64,000 bases of DNA from Diplolepis rosae (lineage: Eukaryota > Arthropoda > Insecta > Hymenoptera > Diplolepididae), in contig JAPYXD010000555.1 in assembly GCA_030998225.1 (NCBI GenBank), positions 5,890,001 to 5,954,000 on the forward strand, in the 5' to 3' direction. The notes beneath the pieces are model-generated. The model searched no databases, was not told the origin of the DNA, and was given only the letters and a program-made list of their open reading frames with translations. The position numbers were made by a program, and so were the translations under genes. This document shows positions 1-10,239 of this stretch, piece after piece; positions within the stretch are counted from its first letter, which is position 1; every line of letters starts with the position of its first letter.

Positions 1-360
1 TAAGAAGAAACTGACCCTATGCCAAAATAACGAGAAATGAACAAAAATTTCTAACAGTGCTTACTGAAACAAAAGTAGTGATTCATCAAGATTTAGAAAG
101 TGTATTAGTATTCTAAGAACTTAAAATTCCTCAAAATTTGCACAGTTTATTCAATCGTTCATATAATATGGGAATTTTGGTTCATTATAAATGTTTCATT
201 GAATCTACAACACTAATAAATATTTAGTTGAATTATCCAGTCAAATTGCTGCATTTAGCAAAATTTCATCAAATATACAAATGGTAAATTAAAATCATGT
301 TAAATTTAATAACTTTTCAATCAAATTATATTAAAATAAAGAAACATTATTATAGTACAT

Positions 361-505
361 TGTGCAACTAGGGAAAATAAATGTTTTTCCCGTGTTGCAC
401 ACGATTTTTTTTCTACTAGCGGGTCAGAAAGTGGATTTGTTTGCCCCGCACGGGGCAATAAAGTCCACTTTATGGCCCGCTAGTAGAAAAAAATATATAC
501 ACGTG
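361..505. repeat. palindromic MITE-like repeat, GCAACTAGGG family
   Basis: It starts GTGCAACTAGGGAAAA and contains an inverted repeat built on CTACTAGCGGG and CCCGCTAGTAG around a short G/C-rich centre. The same words recur several times at 14276-14750, so this is a dispersed family. No coding capacity is seen. Confidence 0.5.
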
Positions 506-706
506 TGCATTAAAATTCGAATAAAAGTTTGTATACTTTAGGATTAATGTATTTTAAATTTGATAAACGCTACTAAAAAATCTTTCATTACATGTAATGG
601 AAGTTTAATACAGAAATTTCTAACAGTGTTGAAAATTTGGGAAATTACCGATATACTTACGATTTTAATATAAAAGATAACACATTAGCTTCGAAGTATT
701 CTTATG

Positions 707-979
707 CTCTCTGAATCTGAATCAGTCAAATTTTCACTGATTAAATTAATAATTTGCCTTTTCACTGATTTATCATTGCAAAAATATTTTTCACTGTCAA
801 ATCAGTTAATTTTCACTGATTGAATCAATTAAAAAAATGTTTTTCACTGTTAAATCAGTTGATTTTCACTGAAGTAATAAGTGAAATTCAACTGATTTAC
901 AGTAACCTCTTTTTAGCTATTTGAATTAGTAAAATTTCACTGATAGTCAGTAGATTTTGACTCATTCAGATTTAGAGAA
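707..979. mobile_element. foldback MITE, CTCTCTAAAT family, copy 1
   Basis: The ends are inverted (CTCTCTGAATCTGAATCAG and GATTTAGAGAA). The interior is a series of small palindromes on CAGTGAAA and TGATT words. It is flanked by TG at 705-706 and 980-981. Four further copies in the window share the termini. Confidence 0.7.
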
Positions 980-1209
980 TGCACTAATGCAAATAATTTA
1001 AATGAAAGGTGAAACAATACCATCTGCACTGTTAGAATTTTCTTAAAATGCAACCAATTTTTAATTACTTTTATTTTTTCTTTTCGTCCTGAATTTATTC
1101 ATTTTTCGTAGAAAATTTATTCAGCCACGATAGTTGTATACAACATCGTCTAAATTGGTTCAAGTTCTTTTCTAACTTAGACTTAAGTTTTCAACACACT
1201 TTAACCATA

Positions 1210-1406
1210 CACTGAGAAAACAGTTTTGTCAGATCAAAAAAAATATTTTGTTAGTATTTAGCTAACAAAATTCTTTTGTTGTGCCTACAAAACATTTTGC
1301 TATATAAATCAAATTTTATTACATAAACAAAATGTTTTGTTGGGACAACAAAATATTTTGTCGGGACAACAAAAAAATTTTTGTTGGGTAAATTTTTTTC
1401 TCAGTA
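1210..1406. mobile_element. short foldback MITE, CACTGAGAAAA termini
   Basis: Inverted termini CACTGAGAAAAC and TTTTTTTCTCAGTA surround AT-rich sequence with repeated ACAAAATATTTTGT-like palindromes. TA dinucleotides flank both ends, which suits Tc1/mariner-type mobilisation. Confidence 0.55.
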
Positions 1407-1452
1407 TATACAATATAACCATATAATTTTCCGTTGCAATTGCAATTAACCA

Positions 1453-1521
1453 CTCTCTAAATCTGAATCAGTCAAATTTCACTGATAATCAGTAGATTTT
1501 GACTGATTCAAATTTAGAGAG
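1453..1521. mobile_element. minimal 69-bp foldback MITE, CTCTCTAAAT family, copy 2
   Basis: Only the two termini (CTCTCTAAATCTGAATCAG and its approximate complement) and a short loop remain, about a quarter of the length of the other copies. The 2-bp flanks are CA at 1451-1452 and 1522-1523, so the short form was probably inserted as such or deleted internally after insertion. Confidence 0.65.
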
Positions 1522-1759
1522 CAGACAAATTGCTGTATTTAGCAAAATTTCATCAAACAACGAAAATTTTTTATTAGTCTTTAATCGCATTAAGTAATAT
1601 GTAAACGAGCCCTTATTATATTTCACAATTTTTTTAATCTATTAATTTCTGCATTCCTTGACGTCCAGAATTCCTTTCCATTTGAAAAATGATTAAAAAG
1701 ACGTAACGTTCCGATTTATGCTAAAGTCATGTTGAAGAAAAGGAGGATTTTTGCCAAGG

Positions 1760-2370
1760 AAGTGGCGGAATCATGGTAAAGAAGACAATGCCTGGAGCAT
1801 GGGACCAAGGAGAGATCTAGTATAGGTATCGAAGATCAGGACAATGGTGTATTGCTTCAAGAGCTCCAGGCGTTCCGCGACGATAAATAAAAGATGGTAA
1901 TGCATCGAATCGTGGGTCGCCATTTTGAAGATAGTCTCCTCCCTCGCAGACTCCCAAGAGAGCGACAAAGAAAGAAAAGAAGGAGCCAGGAGTTCCCCTC
2001 GAACGATCGAACAGACGAACCAAGGAGAGGAGAAACGAGTGCAGGAACGAGTACAGGAACAAACGAACGAACGAACTCCCGTAGCTGCCGGAGTGAGTAT
2101 TCGCGCGTCTCGCGATCAATATCAACCAAGATGGCGCGCTCAAGACCTCTACGCTGCGCCGAATACAATAGCCGTCCTTTTCCACTCCTCTCCTCTCCTC
2201 TCCTCTCCTTACCGCTTTTGCCACTCTCTGTACTACTGCTACCTCCACCAACCCCTTAACGCTTTCACGGTCTCAATTCTCCCGTTCCTTCTTTCTATTC
2301 CCATACCAGTCCCTAACCGTGGCTCCGGAATCTCCACGGGAAACGTTGCGACATATTCTGAATAATACCA
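1760..2370. promoter_or_regulatory. GC-rich CpG-containing island with Pho/YY1- and GAGA-like motifs (candidate PRE, enhancer or promoter)
   Basis: Base composition changes abruptly from AT-rich surroundings to a CpG-containing segment. It contains GCCATTTT at 1919-1926 and CAAGATGGCG at 2127-2136, on opposite strands. Both carry the GCCAT core bound by Pho/YY1 proteins. There are GAGAG words near 1960 and 2030 and a CTCCT tract at 2186-2210. Several overlapping reading frames of 60-145 codons are open here in different frames. This is expected from low stop density, and none resembles a known protein. In Drosophila a Polycomb response element is reported at apterous; a link to this segment is inference. 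A housekeeping-type promoter is the main alternative. Confidence 0.35.
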
Positions 2371-3326
2371 GAGCTTGGATAATGGGAAGGTGAAAAAAAA
2401 AGTTTTATGGACTACTTGCTCTTTCTGACAAAAGGAGGAGAAACTTCACTTCCTCGAATGTGATATGTAATGTGCAACTTTCATGAAAGAGATTGTCGTC
2501 GATGAATGCAGATTTCCTGTTCCTTGCTTCTTCTCTGGTTTATTATCCTCTGGACTCTCTTTGTTTTAGGGTCCTTGTGTAGAATCAAAGTACTGTAAAT
2601 CCTTCTCTTTTCTTTGCAAATAGAATAACATTTCATGAGACCTTATTTAGAAGTAATAAATGAGGGGTTAGATCTGCTTAATATTTGCTGAAAATATCTT
2701 TCCTTATTTAGAAAAATCCAGTCTGCACTTTTATGTAAAAGTCTTTTTCTTCACTTGGTGAGATATATAATAAAATTTCTCTGCAAAGGGTACCTTTAAG
2801 TTTTATACTTTTGAAAAAATATGATACAATTGATTGCGAGGATGAAAAAATGTAGAGATGTGTCTTTCTTTGAGTTTTTTAGAATGTATACATGTGGTTT
2901 TATATTTTACGCGAACGCTTGAAAGTGAATGTAGTACTTCAGACTCTTTTAAAAGCACCAAGAGTGCAGTGGTTTATAGTCAGAAGGACACATCTCTCAG
3001 TGGATTCGAAGGAGTGTAGGAATATCCCAGTCAAAAAATAAATTCTCGATAGAAAATTAAACTAGATAAATCTCACTTTCGGAAGTTTATTTTAAAAATT
3101 GAAAATCATCCAACTACTCTCACAGAGAAAGTATATCGTTAAAACATTTGTTGGTTATCCGAAAATAATCGCGACATCTAGATGCTTCGGATGTTTGCAA
3201 ATCCTAAAGGATCTCTACACGATAACCAGGGATATTCAAAAATTGACTACAACGATAGAAATATTGTTAAAAACTCGAGAATCAAAAATGTTTGCATAAA
3301 TAAAATATCTGTGATGATTCATGATA

Positions 3327-3572
3327 ACACATCACTCAATAAGTTTGTAGGATGACTAATAAAACAACAACTTTCAGGCAAAATTCAACCCCATTCATCA
3401 TCATAGTCTCCTTTAAAAGTGCTACATTCATTCCAACGCTTCTCTAACATTTCGATGCCTTTTTTGTAGAACGATTTATCTTTGGCCTCAAAATACGCTT
3501 CAGTTTCGGCAATCACTTCTTTATTAGAGCCAAATCTCTTTCCCTGGAGCATTCTTTTTACGGCTGGAAACA
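3327..3572 (-). pseudogene. mariner transposase fragment (C-terminal end plus inverted repeat)
   Basis: The minus strand encodes the end of a mariner transposase, recognisable by MLQGKRFGSNKEVIAETEA and FYKKGIEMLEKRWNE. The terminal repeat ACACATCACTCAATAAG lies just past the stop, at about 3330. The same terminus is seen at 8227 and 27730. The fragment stops abruptly at 3572, where a different mariner begins. It is a dead remnant. Confidence 0.8.
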
Positions 3573-3730
3573 AATATTGGGTTGGCAACAAAGTTATTTC
3601 GTATTTTTTCATGATTTTTAAAGCAAGTTTATTAATACAAATAACAAACATTAATAAATTATGTATTGACCATTTTGTTCAATGACCTTTTGCCATCTTT
3701 CAGTCAGCTTCATAATTCCGCTTTCGTAGA
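3573..3730 (-). pseudogene. fragment of a second, mellifera-like mariner (C-terminus)
   Basis: It begins with the terminal word ATTGGGTTGGCAACAAAGTT, unlike the neighbouring mariner. The minus strand then encodes a typical mariner C-terminus (YESGIMKLTERWQKVIEQNG). It abuts the previous fragment directly, so the 3.3-5.1 kb segment is a patchwork of two mariner lineages. Confidence 0.7.
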
Positions 3731-3754
3731 AAGTTTGGTTCTTAGAGACAATAT

Positions 3755-4260
3755 GTGCCTAGGCGCACAATGAGGGTTATTACGCGACGAGCGACAATGC
3801 TCGCAGGAGATCGAAGCCGAGGCACGATCAGTCCTGCGAGCATTTTAAGCGAGTCTCGTAATTACCTGAATTGTGTGCATTGGCACATATTCTATTTTAT
3901 GTGACTTCGGTGCGTATACGAGTTTTTATGCATACACTCGAATCTAATCTAGTATTCATCATGATTCTCGTCCATTGCACTTAATATTTCGCGACTAGTT
4001 CCGGTCATTTTAATTTTCTCGATCTTGTGTAGTAGTAGCGTATTGTAATAGACGCATGCGCAGCTCAAACGTACAAGGCTTTGTCAGTACGGTGCCAATG
4101 CTGTACGAAGAAGAAGATTACGCTCCGCTGTATGGTTATAGGCACATGCGCAGTTCAATTTTTACATTACATTCCTCTGTATCGTAATACACAACATTGC
4201 GCTACTCTCAACTGTAGCATAAAAACGAGTTTACGCGCCGGAGGCACATAAAAAATTGAA
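3755..4260. repeat. palindromic repeat bounded by AGGCACATA-type words
   Basis: An inverted repeat pairs ACAATATGTGCC near 3765 with GGCACATATTCT near 3890. Inner arms are TGCTCGCAGGA and TCCTGCGAGCA. A second related stretch runs to CCGGAGGCACATA near 4255. It sits between two mariner fragments and appears to be a MITE. No known family is recognised. Confidence 0.4.
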
Positions 4261-4329
4261 TCAACTCATTTTTCACAGCCTCATTTGAAGCGAATGTTTT
4301 TTCATTCAAGTGGTTTTGAAGTGAATGAA

Positions 4330-4660
4330 ATAAATAATAATGGGATGGTGCAAGGTGAGAATTATACGGTGGATGAGGCATCACTTCTCAGCCTAACTCC
4401 AATAATAAGTCTTTACGAGTTGCCAGTTCTGGCCGCTTTTCCTTGATTTCTTTGTCCAATTTGATTAGCTGGCGACAATAAACATTCGAATTGATAGTTT
4501 GGTTCCTTGGGAGCAGCTCAAAGTAGACAATACCTTTGAAAACCCACAAAACATTCAGCGTAACCTTCTTTTGATGAATATCGGCTTTTGATGTCGATTG
4601 TGCAGACTCATCAAGCTTGCTCCATCATCTACGAGATCAAAATCTCCGGAACAAAAACGA
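4330..4660 (-). pseudogene. mellifera-like mariner transposase fragment (middle part)
   Basis: With frame breaks, the minus strand encodes pieces such as NVYCRQLIKLDKEIKEKRPE and a PHPPYS-like segment. These occupy the region between the catalytic aspartates of mariner transposases. The piece belongs with the C-terminal fragment at 3573-3730, from which it is separated by the palindromic repeat. Confidence 0.6.
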
Positions 4661-4684
4661 GCAAACGACTTTGAACGACTAAAG

Positions 4685-5062
4685 TCATCTAGCTGTGAGC
4701 CAGATCCGGAGAATACGGTGGATGGGAGTCATAAATTTCCGCAATATTTGGGGAAGAAATAACGCGGGAATCGCATATTCTCGCATCGTTGCAAAGATGC
4801 GAGAATCAGTCACATTGCGTACTAAAATTGGTGCTAGAAAGGGGTCATTCTCATGTGAGGATGACAAAAAATCCATTTTATCACGCTGAAACAGCTTCAA
4901 ACAACGCTCTGAATCGTCGACGCGTTGTTGTTTTTGATCGACAGTGAGCAAACATGGTATCCATCTCGAAGAGAGCTTCTTCATGCTCAAATGTTCATGT
5001 AAAATGCTGAATACGCTGCCTTCTGATATCTTCAAGGTATCAGTTATCTCACGAATCTTCAA
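4685..5062 (-). pseudogene. mariner transposase N-terminal (helix-turn-helix) fragment
   Basis: A 125-codon minus-strand frame contains KIREITDTLKISEGSVFSIL followed by HEHLSMKKLSSRWIPCLLT and DQKQQRVDDSE. This is the paired-type DNA-binding region of irritans-like mariners. The same sequence occurs at 28447-28653. No catalytic domain follows in frame, so this is a fragment that joins mellifera-like sequence near 4680. Confidence 0.75.
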
Positions 5063-5064
5063 CT

Positions 5065-5290
5065 TACGACCGCCCTATTTTCCCCACGAGTGAATAAAAT
5101 AGCCATTTTCCCGTTTCAAAAAAGACGGTGAAAGTACAATTGTCACTAGACGTGTTGGTAAAAATGAAGTGTTTCATTCGTGGGGAAGAAGCGATTGTCA
5201 ATTCGTGTGATTGCAGCACTCGTTTTCGGCTCGTGTTGCACACTTCACACACATTGGCAATTGCTCGTTTTCCCCACTAGTAAAACAGAT
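5065..5290. repeat. repeat with TTTTCCCCAC ends (MITE-like)
   Basis: TTTTCCCCACGAGT near 5080 and TTTTCCCCACTAGT near 5270 bracket a segment that also holds the complementary word TTCGTGGGGAAG. Related TTTTTCCC / GGGAAAAA words occur at 361 and 14276. It has no coding content. Confidence 0.3.
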
Positions 5291-6264
5291 AGCTATTTAT
5301 CTCCATTTAGAATACCCCAAGGAAATACTGCAATATTTTCTAGAGAACCTGGTGACATCAAAATGTCCCTCCTTTGGGATATTTTTAGAATCACAATTAA
5401 TATCCCTAGAATCAGTACAAAATCCCTTTGTTGCAATTTACATCATTATTCTTTATAGTCAAATTATTGAAATCTATTTAATTGTGAATATTTCACTATA
5501 CGATAATTTGGCTATGGATATTAATGATTAAATTAATAGTAAATTGCAACATAGGATTTATGCTCTTACACGAATTTTTACAGGAATTTGGTCACGTGAT
5601 CTGGATGATACATGGCCTTAAATTAATTAATTTAATTGAAAGGTCTGAACGATTCGCTAAACACTGAACTCTCCACCAGCATTCCGGTGTTAATTCAATT
5701 AACAATTTGATCTCGGACGTAAAAGATTGATTATTGATTCAATCAATTATAGTTCGTGTATGTTAAATAAATAAAGTTGAATGAGTAATAATAGTGTGAT
5801 AATTTATGTCTGGTATCACCATAGACACGTCGGCAAACGATTCTGAAGCTACTGTAAAATTTGACTGTTGCCAGATTGACGATGGAGCTTGCATACGGAA
5901 AAAGAAGAGTCTTGGCGTCGACGAAAATATCACACCGCGGCGCTTTTAACCCAACAGCCGTAATGCGGTTCAGAGCGCCACTAATTGGGAGAAGAATATA
6001 CATACTTCGGGGTCGCGCCCGTGAATATTTTTATCGAGTCGCCTCCAGAACAAGGAAGAAAAAGAGCCATAAGAAAAACACAAGTGCTTACTCGCGGTCT
6101 ATCTTCCTGACATTTTTTTTCGTTTCCCTCCAAGTGACGCGTAACTGCTAGATTTATTAGAACAATTAATTAGCACGCGTATCCAAACATGGAGTCACAT
6201 ATTTAGCAGTATAACAAAAACTCAATGTCTTTCCTTATTATTAATATTTATAATTGCATTTAAG

Positions 6265-7460
6265 GCCATGCATCAAACATTAATTTGTTCATTTTGGAAG
6301 ACTTATCGACATTTTCACTCAAACGGAGTTGAGACATTAATGGAATTTGGAGGTTTTTCCATACGAATAATTGAAGAACGAGAAAAAATCTGCCTGGGCC
6401 CGGAATCGAACCGATGACCGAATTTAATATGAGTGGTATCTAAAATAATGGGTAAGCGATTAGTGTACCACTCATGTAAAGTGGGGACCTCGGTTCGAAT
6501 CCGCGCCCAAACAGATTTTTTCTCGTTCTTCAATTATTTGTATGGAAGAATCGCCAAATTTCATAAATTAATTTCTTGAAAATTCCCAAACATTAAACAA
6601 ATTGAATAACATCCTTTAACAATGATAATAACGTAAATAACAGAATTATTGTACTAAACATATTACTTTTCCGTATGTATTTTTCATTCTTCTAAAACAC
6701 TTATTATTCATGTCGCTTAATTGTGCGTGAGCGATACTCGCATAACTCTGGATTAAGTTATGGCACCGCGGCATTCGAGTCTCGCGAGTCCGAGTTTTAT
6801 AATTGAGTCTCCTACTCCGCGAGATTCTAGCTCGTAAATTGTATTTTGCGGTATAAATTATAACTGCGCTAAGATCTAAGCCGCGGACATGTAGTTAATA
6901 AGTCATGCCTAACCGAGTCGTATTGCTGGCCATAATGGATCTAAGATTCCTGATGAGCGATACTAACTGCTGAGATGAATAAATTTACAACATGAATAAA
7001 ATATGACGGATGGATTTTTTCAGCCGGTAATTATTAAATCTTCATTGAGCCATTTTAACTGTTCTTCAGAAGAAATAAAGCTATTTTCCTTATAGTTATA
7101 TTATGTCGTAGATGATATAAAAATTTTAACGTAATTTTCTAATCAGTTTTCAAATAACACTATAGTATGTAACTGAAATTACCAAAGTCACATGGTCCAG
7201 TTATTCCATGGCCTTGAAGTCATGCATCAAGCGAGTCACGTGATCAGAAAAGGCATTTTAGTTTCCCTTAAGATTTTTCTATGATAATAAATATTTTTGC
7301 TAAAGTTTCAGAGTCTTCAGGAAAACTAAAATTACCTTGAGGCCACAGATCAACGGAACTCTTTTAATTACGTATGTTTGATAGAGATAATTCATTTTTG
7401 ATTAATCTTACTTATTGTGATTGCAATTACCGAAGTCACGTGGTCCAGTTGATCCATGGC
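6265..7460. repeat. possible TTAA-flanked element (GGCCATG ends), decayed
   Basis: The left end reads TTAA-GGCCATGCATC near 6261 and the right end GATCCATGGCC-TTAA near 7462. Related words lie at 5610 (CATGGCC-TTAA), 7200 and 35444-35480. The interior includes the palindrome at 6344-6559. The pairing of these two particular ends is uncertain. Confidence 0.3.
6344..6559. repeat. inverted repeat with two opposed tRNA-like B boxes
   Basis: Arms of about 48 bp at 6344-6392 and 6512-6559 are complementary; the central 34 bp are almost perfect. Just inside are GGAATCGAACC on the left and its inverse GGTTCGAATCC on the right, each a good tRNA B-box/T-arm. The middle has a GAGTGGTA...TACCACTC hairpin and a D-arm-like GGGTAAGCGATTAG. 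It looks like a tRNA-derived sequence captured in or duplicated into a palindrome, not a functional tRNA, because no acceptor stem pairs. Confidence 0.55.
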
Positions 7461-7492
7461 CTTAAATTATTAATGTCAATTACACTGTTAGA

Positions 7493-8219
7493 AATATTTT
7501 TTCAATTCATGTAAATTTTTATATGAATTTTAATATCTCTGTATATTATTATTTATGAAATAATACACTGGTGTATTAGATTTAATGTACTGAGGTATTA
7601 AATTTAATATACCAAAATTACCAACTCACACAATTTAATGTTATGCAATTGTAAATTAATTTTGGCAGTAAAATTATCATGAAAATAATAAAGTAAACTT
7701 CTTTCTTTCATATTAATACAAATTCATTTTCAAATTATTCAACTTATCCTAGTATTTCTAAAAATTAGTTTACTTAACCTAGAAGCATTTAAACACATCC
7801 TGAATGTTAATATTTAGAGGAATATTTAACTTTCTACATCGCACTTCTGACACAACTAACAAAAAAATTAAGTAGTATTGATGATCAAATTGATTTGAAA
7901 TATTATTAACCAGTTTTGATAATTTACGAGTTTCCAAAGAATCTAGAAAACACTCTGTTTTATCAATACTTTGATGCATATTTAAATTCCTAATTGCGTT
8001 TATTAAATTCCATATAGATTTGAAGAATTTGAAATCTTTCTCTGGGAAAGAGACGCTTTCGACTATACTGGGATTCGAGCCCGGAGTTTTTGATTGCCGA
8101 TCGATTGCTCTGTCTAGCAAAAATTACGAACTTAACCATCTAATTAATTTTCATATACTGTACATGCAAATTATTTGAGATGCTTTCATTTAAATTTGAT
8201 TAAAAAATATCTAATAGTG
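7493..8219. mobile_element. MITE with CACTGTTAGAAAT termini, TA-flanked
   Basis: It begins CACTGTTAGAAATATTTTT and ends AAAAATATCTAATAGTG, with TA on both sides (7491-7492 and 8220-8221). The same terminal word occurs in full at 27362-27719 and in pieces near 45, 615 and 51200. A tRNA-like SINE fragment lies inside at 8045-8150. Confidence 0.55.
8045..8150 (-). repeat. tRNA-like SINE fragment
   Basis: On the minus strand a D-arm/A-box-like GATGGTTAAGTTCG leads to the B-box GGGCTCGAATCCC (complement at 8070-8082) and then GAAAGCGTCTCTTT. The same head and tail occur near 34587, 47878, 56076 and 61334. The acceptor stem does not close and the anticodon arm varies, so it is a SINE or decayed tRNA pseudogene. 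Confidence 0.5.
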
Positions 8220-9109
8220 TAAGGTAACACATCACTCAATAAGTTCTTAGGGTGACATATAGATCGCGACATTATTGACAAATCGATAAGATTTGTAAGG
8301 AAGTAGTAACCTTCAAACGACACGTGTCAAAATTTCATGACAACCTGATAATTAGTTTACAAGTTACAGTGACTTTAGTGACGCTACTTTTGTAATTTTC
8401 AAAACAATGGAAAAATCTGAATTTCATGTGTTGATAAAGCATTGCTTTTTAATGGGAAAAAATACCGTTCAAGGAAAGCAAGTGAAAAGTGTTACTAGGT
8501 ATATCCTAAAGAGTGGAAAATTTTTAAAGATAGATCAATGATTTATACCATCAGATTTTATCGAAAGAATATCAAACTATGGTTGCTATGGTTACAACAG
8601 GTTAAAAAGAACATCGGTAGCGACAATAGCGCCACCGCTTGTTGATAGCAAACACTATAATTCGTTCCCCTTTACTCCTATAGGAGTGGAGCTACTGTGG
8701 ATGAAACATGGATCCATCACTACATTCCAGAATTAAATCGGCAGACAGCTAAGTGGATAGCAGGAGGTTAAAACCGTACAAAGCGACCAAAAACGCAAAT
8801 GTTAGCTTTTAAGGTTTTGGCCTCCGTATTTTGGGATACGCACGGAATTGTATTCATCGATCACCTTGAGAAAGGAAGAACCATCAATAGCGAATATTAT
8901 ATAACGTTATTGGTGCACTTGAAGAAATAAATTGCGAAAAAACGACCCACACCGAAAATTTTTTTTTCCGTAAGTCAACTATCACCCATAGTTAAGTCTA
9001 ACCTAGTTGAAATAACACGGATTCCTGTTTAAGAGAATCACGTAAATACAGTTAAACAAACCAATATAAATATTCATATTCTGGACTTACATTGACCCTT
9101 AATTAATAA

Positions 9110-9470
9110 TTGAAGATATATGTTGATGTTGGTAATTGGCTTTAGGGTCCAAGGTTGATAAAAACTCAGAGTTTTACATAATCAGACGTTTCGGCTCTGA
9201 TCGGAGCCCTCATCAGTGATTTATTCAAATCTAAAAATACAGAAAAAGGGTTTTGCTAACATAGGATATTTTTGCATACAAAATTTTTTGTAAAAATTTA
9301 ACAAGTAATTATAATTATGTTTTTACATGTAGGTAAATAAATTTTGATATTACTTTGAGGTAAATATTTCATTCACATAACCTAACAAACTAGATACCAG
9401 AAAGCGTTTTTTGGAAGGTTGGAATTAAGTGTCTAAATATAAAAAATATTTTTAATTGACATTCGTGCAT
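9110..9470 (-). repeat. left inverted repeat (pLTR) of the Penelope-like element
   Basis: About 360 bp is complementary, with few mismatches, to 12066-12424. It starts TTGAAGATATATGTTGATG and extends to ATTCGTGCAT just inside the coding frame. Penelope-like elements carry pseudo-LTRs that can be in direct or inverted order; these are inverted. The repeat includes a hammerhead ribozyme. Confidence 0.85.
9180..9221 (-). ncRNA. type I hammerhead ribozyme in the left Penelope repeat
   Basis: Read on the minus strand: AATCA, core CTGATGA, stem II arms GGCTC/GAGCC with loop CGATCA and one extra G next to the core, then GAAAC, GTC and TGATT. AATCA and TGATT form a 5-bp stem I. The predicted cut is after the C of GTC. 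Stem III is minimal (AC/GT), as described for hammerheads of Penelope-like retroelements, which are thought to act best as dimers. The sequence is identical to the copy at 12313-12354. Confidence 0.8.
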
Positions 9471-10239
9471 TCTCAATTTTCATTCACATCACCCGCTCAA
9501 ATACAAAATCAACATAATTAATAATTTAGTCGACAGAGGCATTACTCTAGCACACAAAAGCTTTCACACAAAAAACATTCAAAAAATAAAAATGACTTTG
9601 ATTAAAAATAATTACCCACGAAAAATCATCAATTCAACGATTCAAAAAAGACTAAATTACCTCTCGAAAAAAGCCTCTGTTACAAACGCACACACACAGA
9701 AAGCACCCAAGAACGACACAATCACAGACACACACTCCAACACGGCGGGTCAACTTTCAAGGTACATACCATTACCTTACGTACAAGGACTCACTGAAAA
9801 AATTTCGGGTATCTTAAAACCATTTAATATAAAAATAGCTCCCCGTAATATTAACGACCTATCACACCTTTTCAAATCAGCCAAGGACCCAATCCCGTTG
9901 CTTGATGCCGCTGATGTCGTCTACAATATACCTTGCTCAGATTGTAAAGCTACTTATATAGGCACGACCAAACGCCCCTTAAAAACCAGAATCCATGAGC
10001 ATAAAAAAGATGTCTTTAACCCTCCAGAAAAATGGACTGCCCTAACGAAACACGCATGGCACCAAGATCACAAATTTAATTTTGATGAAGTCACAATAAT
10101 AGACAGATCAGATAACTACAAAAAACGCATGATTCTAGAAATGACCCACATAGCCAGTACTTCACATTCTGTAAATCAAAGGACTGATACAGAAAATTTA
10201 TCAGTTTTTTATCTCCCTCTCTTAAACAACCAAGCCTAA
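9460..10239 (+). CDS. Penelope-like element C-terminal fragment with GIY-YIG endonuclease; reverse transcriptase missing
   Basis: The frame is open from just after a stop at 9457-9459 to the stop at 10237-10239; the first Met is at 9592. Early residues LNFHSHHPLK and NNLVDRGITLAHKSFH match the region that follows the reverse transcriptase in Penelope-like proteins. The GIY-YIG endonuclease signature follows: VVYNIPCSDCKATYIGTT, KRPLKTRIHEHKKD and a downstream histidine-rich segment (KHAWHQDHKF). Penelope proteins normally have an RT domain of several hundred residues before this; none lies between the left repeat and this frame. The copy is therefore a deletion derivative that keeps an intact endonuclease tail. 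The ORF has no internal stop, which suggests a fairly young insertion. Confidence 0.85.
   Translation, partial: HSCILNFHSHHPLKYKINIINNLVDRGITLAHKSFHTKNIQKIKMTLIKNNYPRKIINSTIQKRLNYLSKKASVTNAHTQKAPKNDTITDTHSNTAGQLSRYIPLPYVQGLTEKISGILKPFNIKIAPRNINDLSHLFKSAKDPIPLLDAADVVYNIPCSDCKATYIGTTKRPLKTRIHEHKKDVFNPPEKWTALTKHAWHQDHKFNFDEVTIIDRSDNYKKRMILEMTHIASTSHSVNQRTDTENLSVFYLPLLNNQA

Noticed and set aside
1771..2365. Overlapping frames on both strands (up to 146 codons) as a possible gene or the missing apterous exon
   Set aside because: Five frames are open at once because the segment is GC-rich. None contains the expected Trp-Phe-Gln-Asn helix 3 sequence or any known domain.
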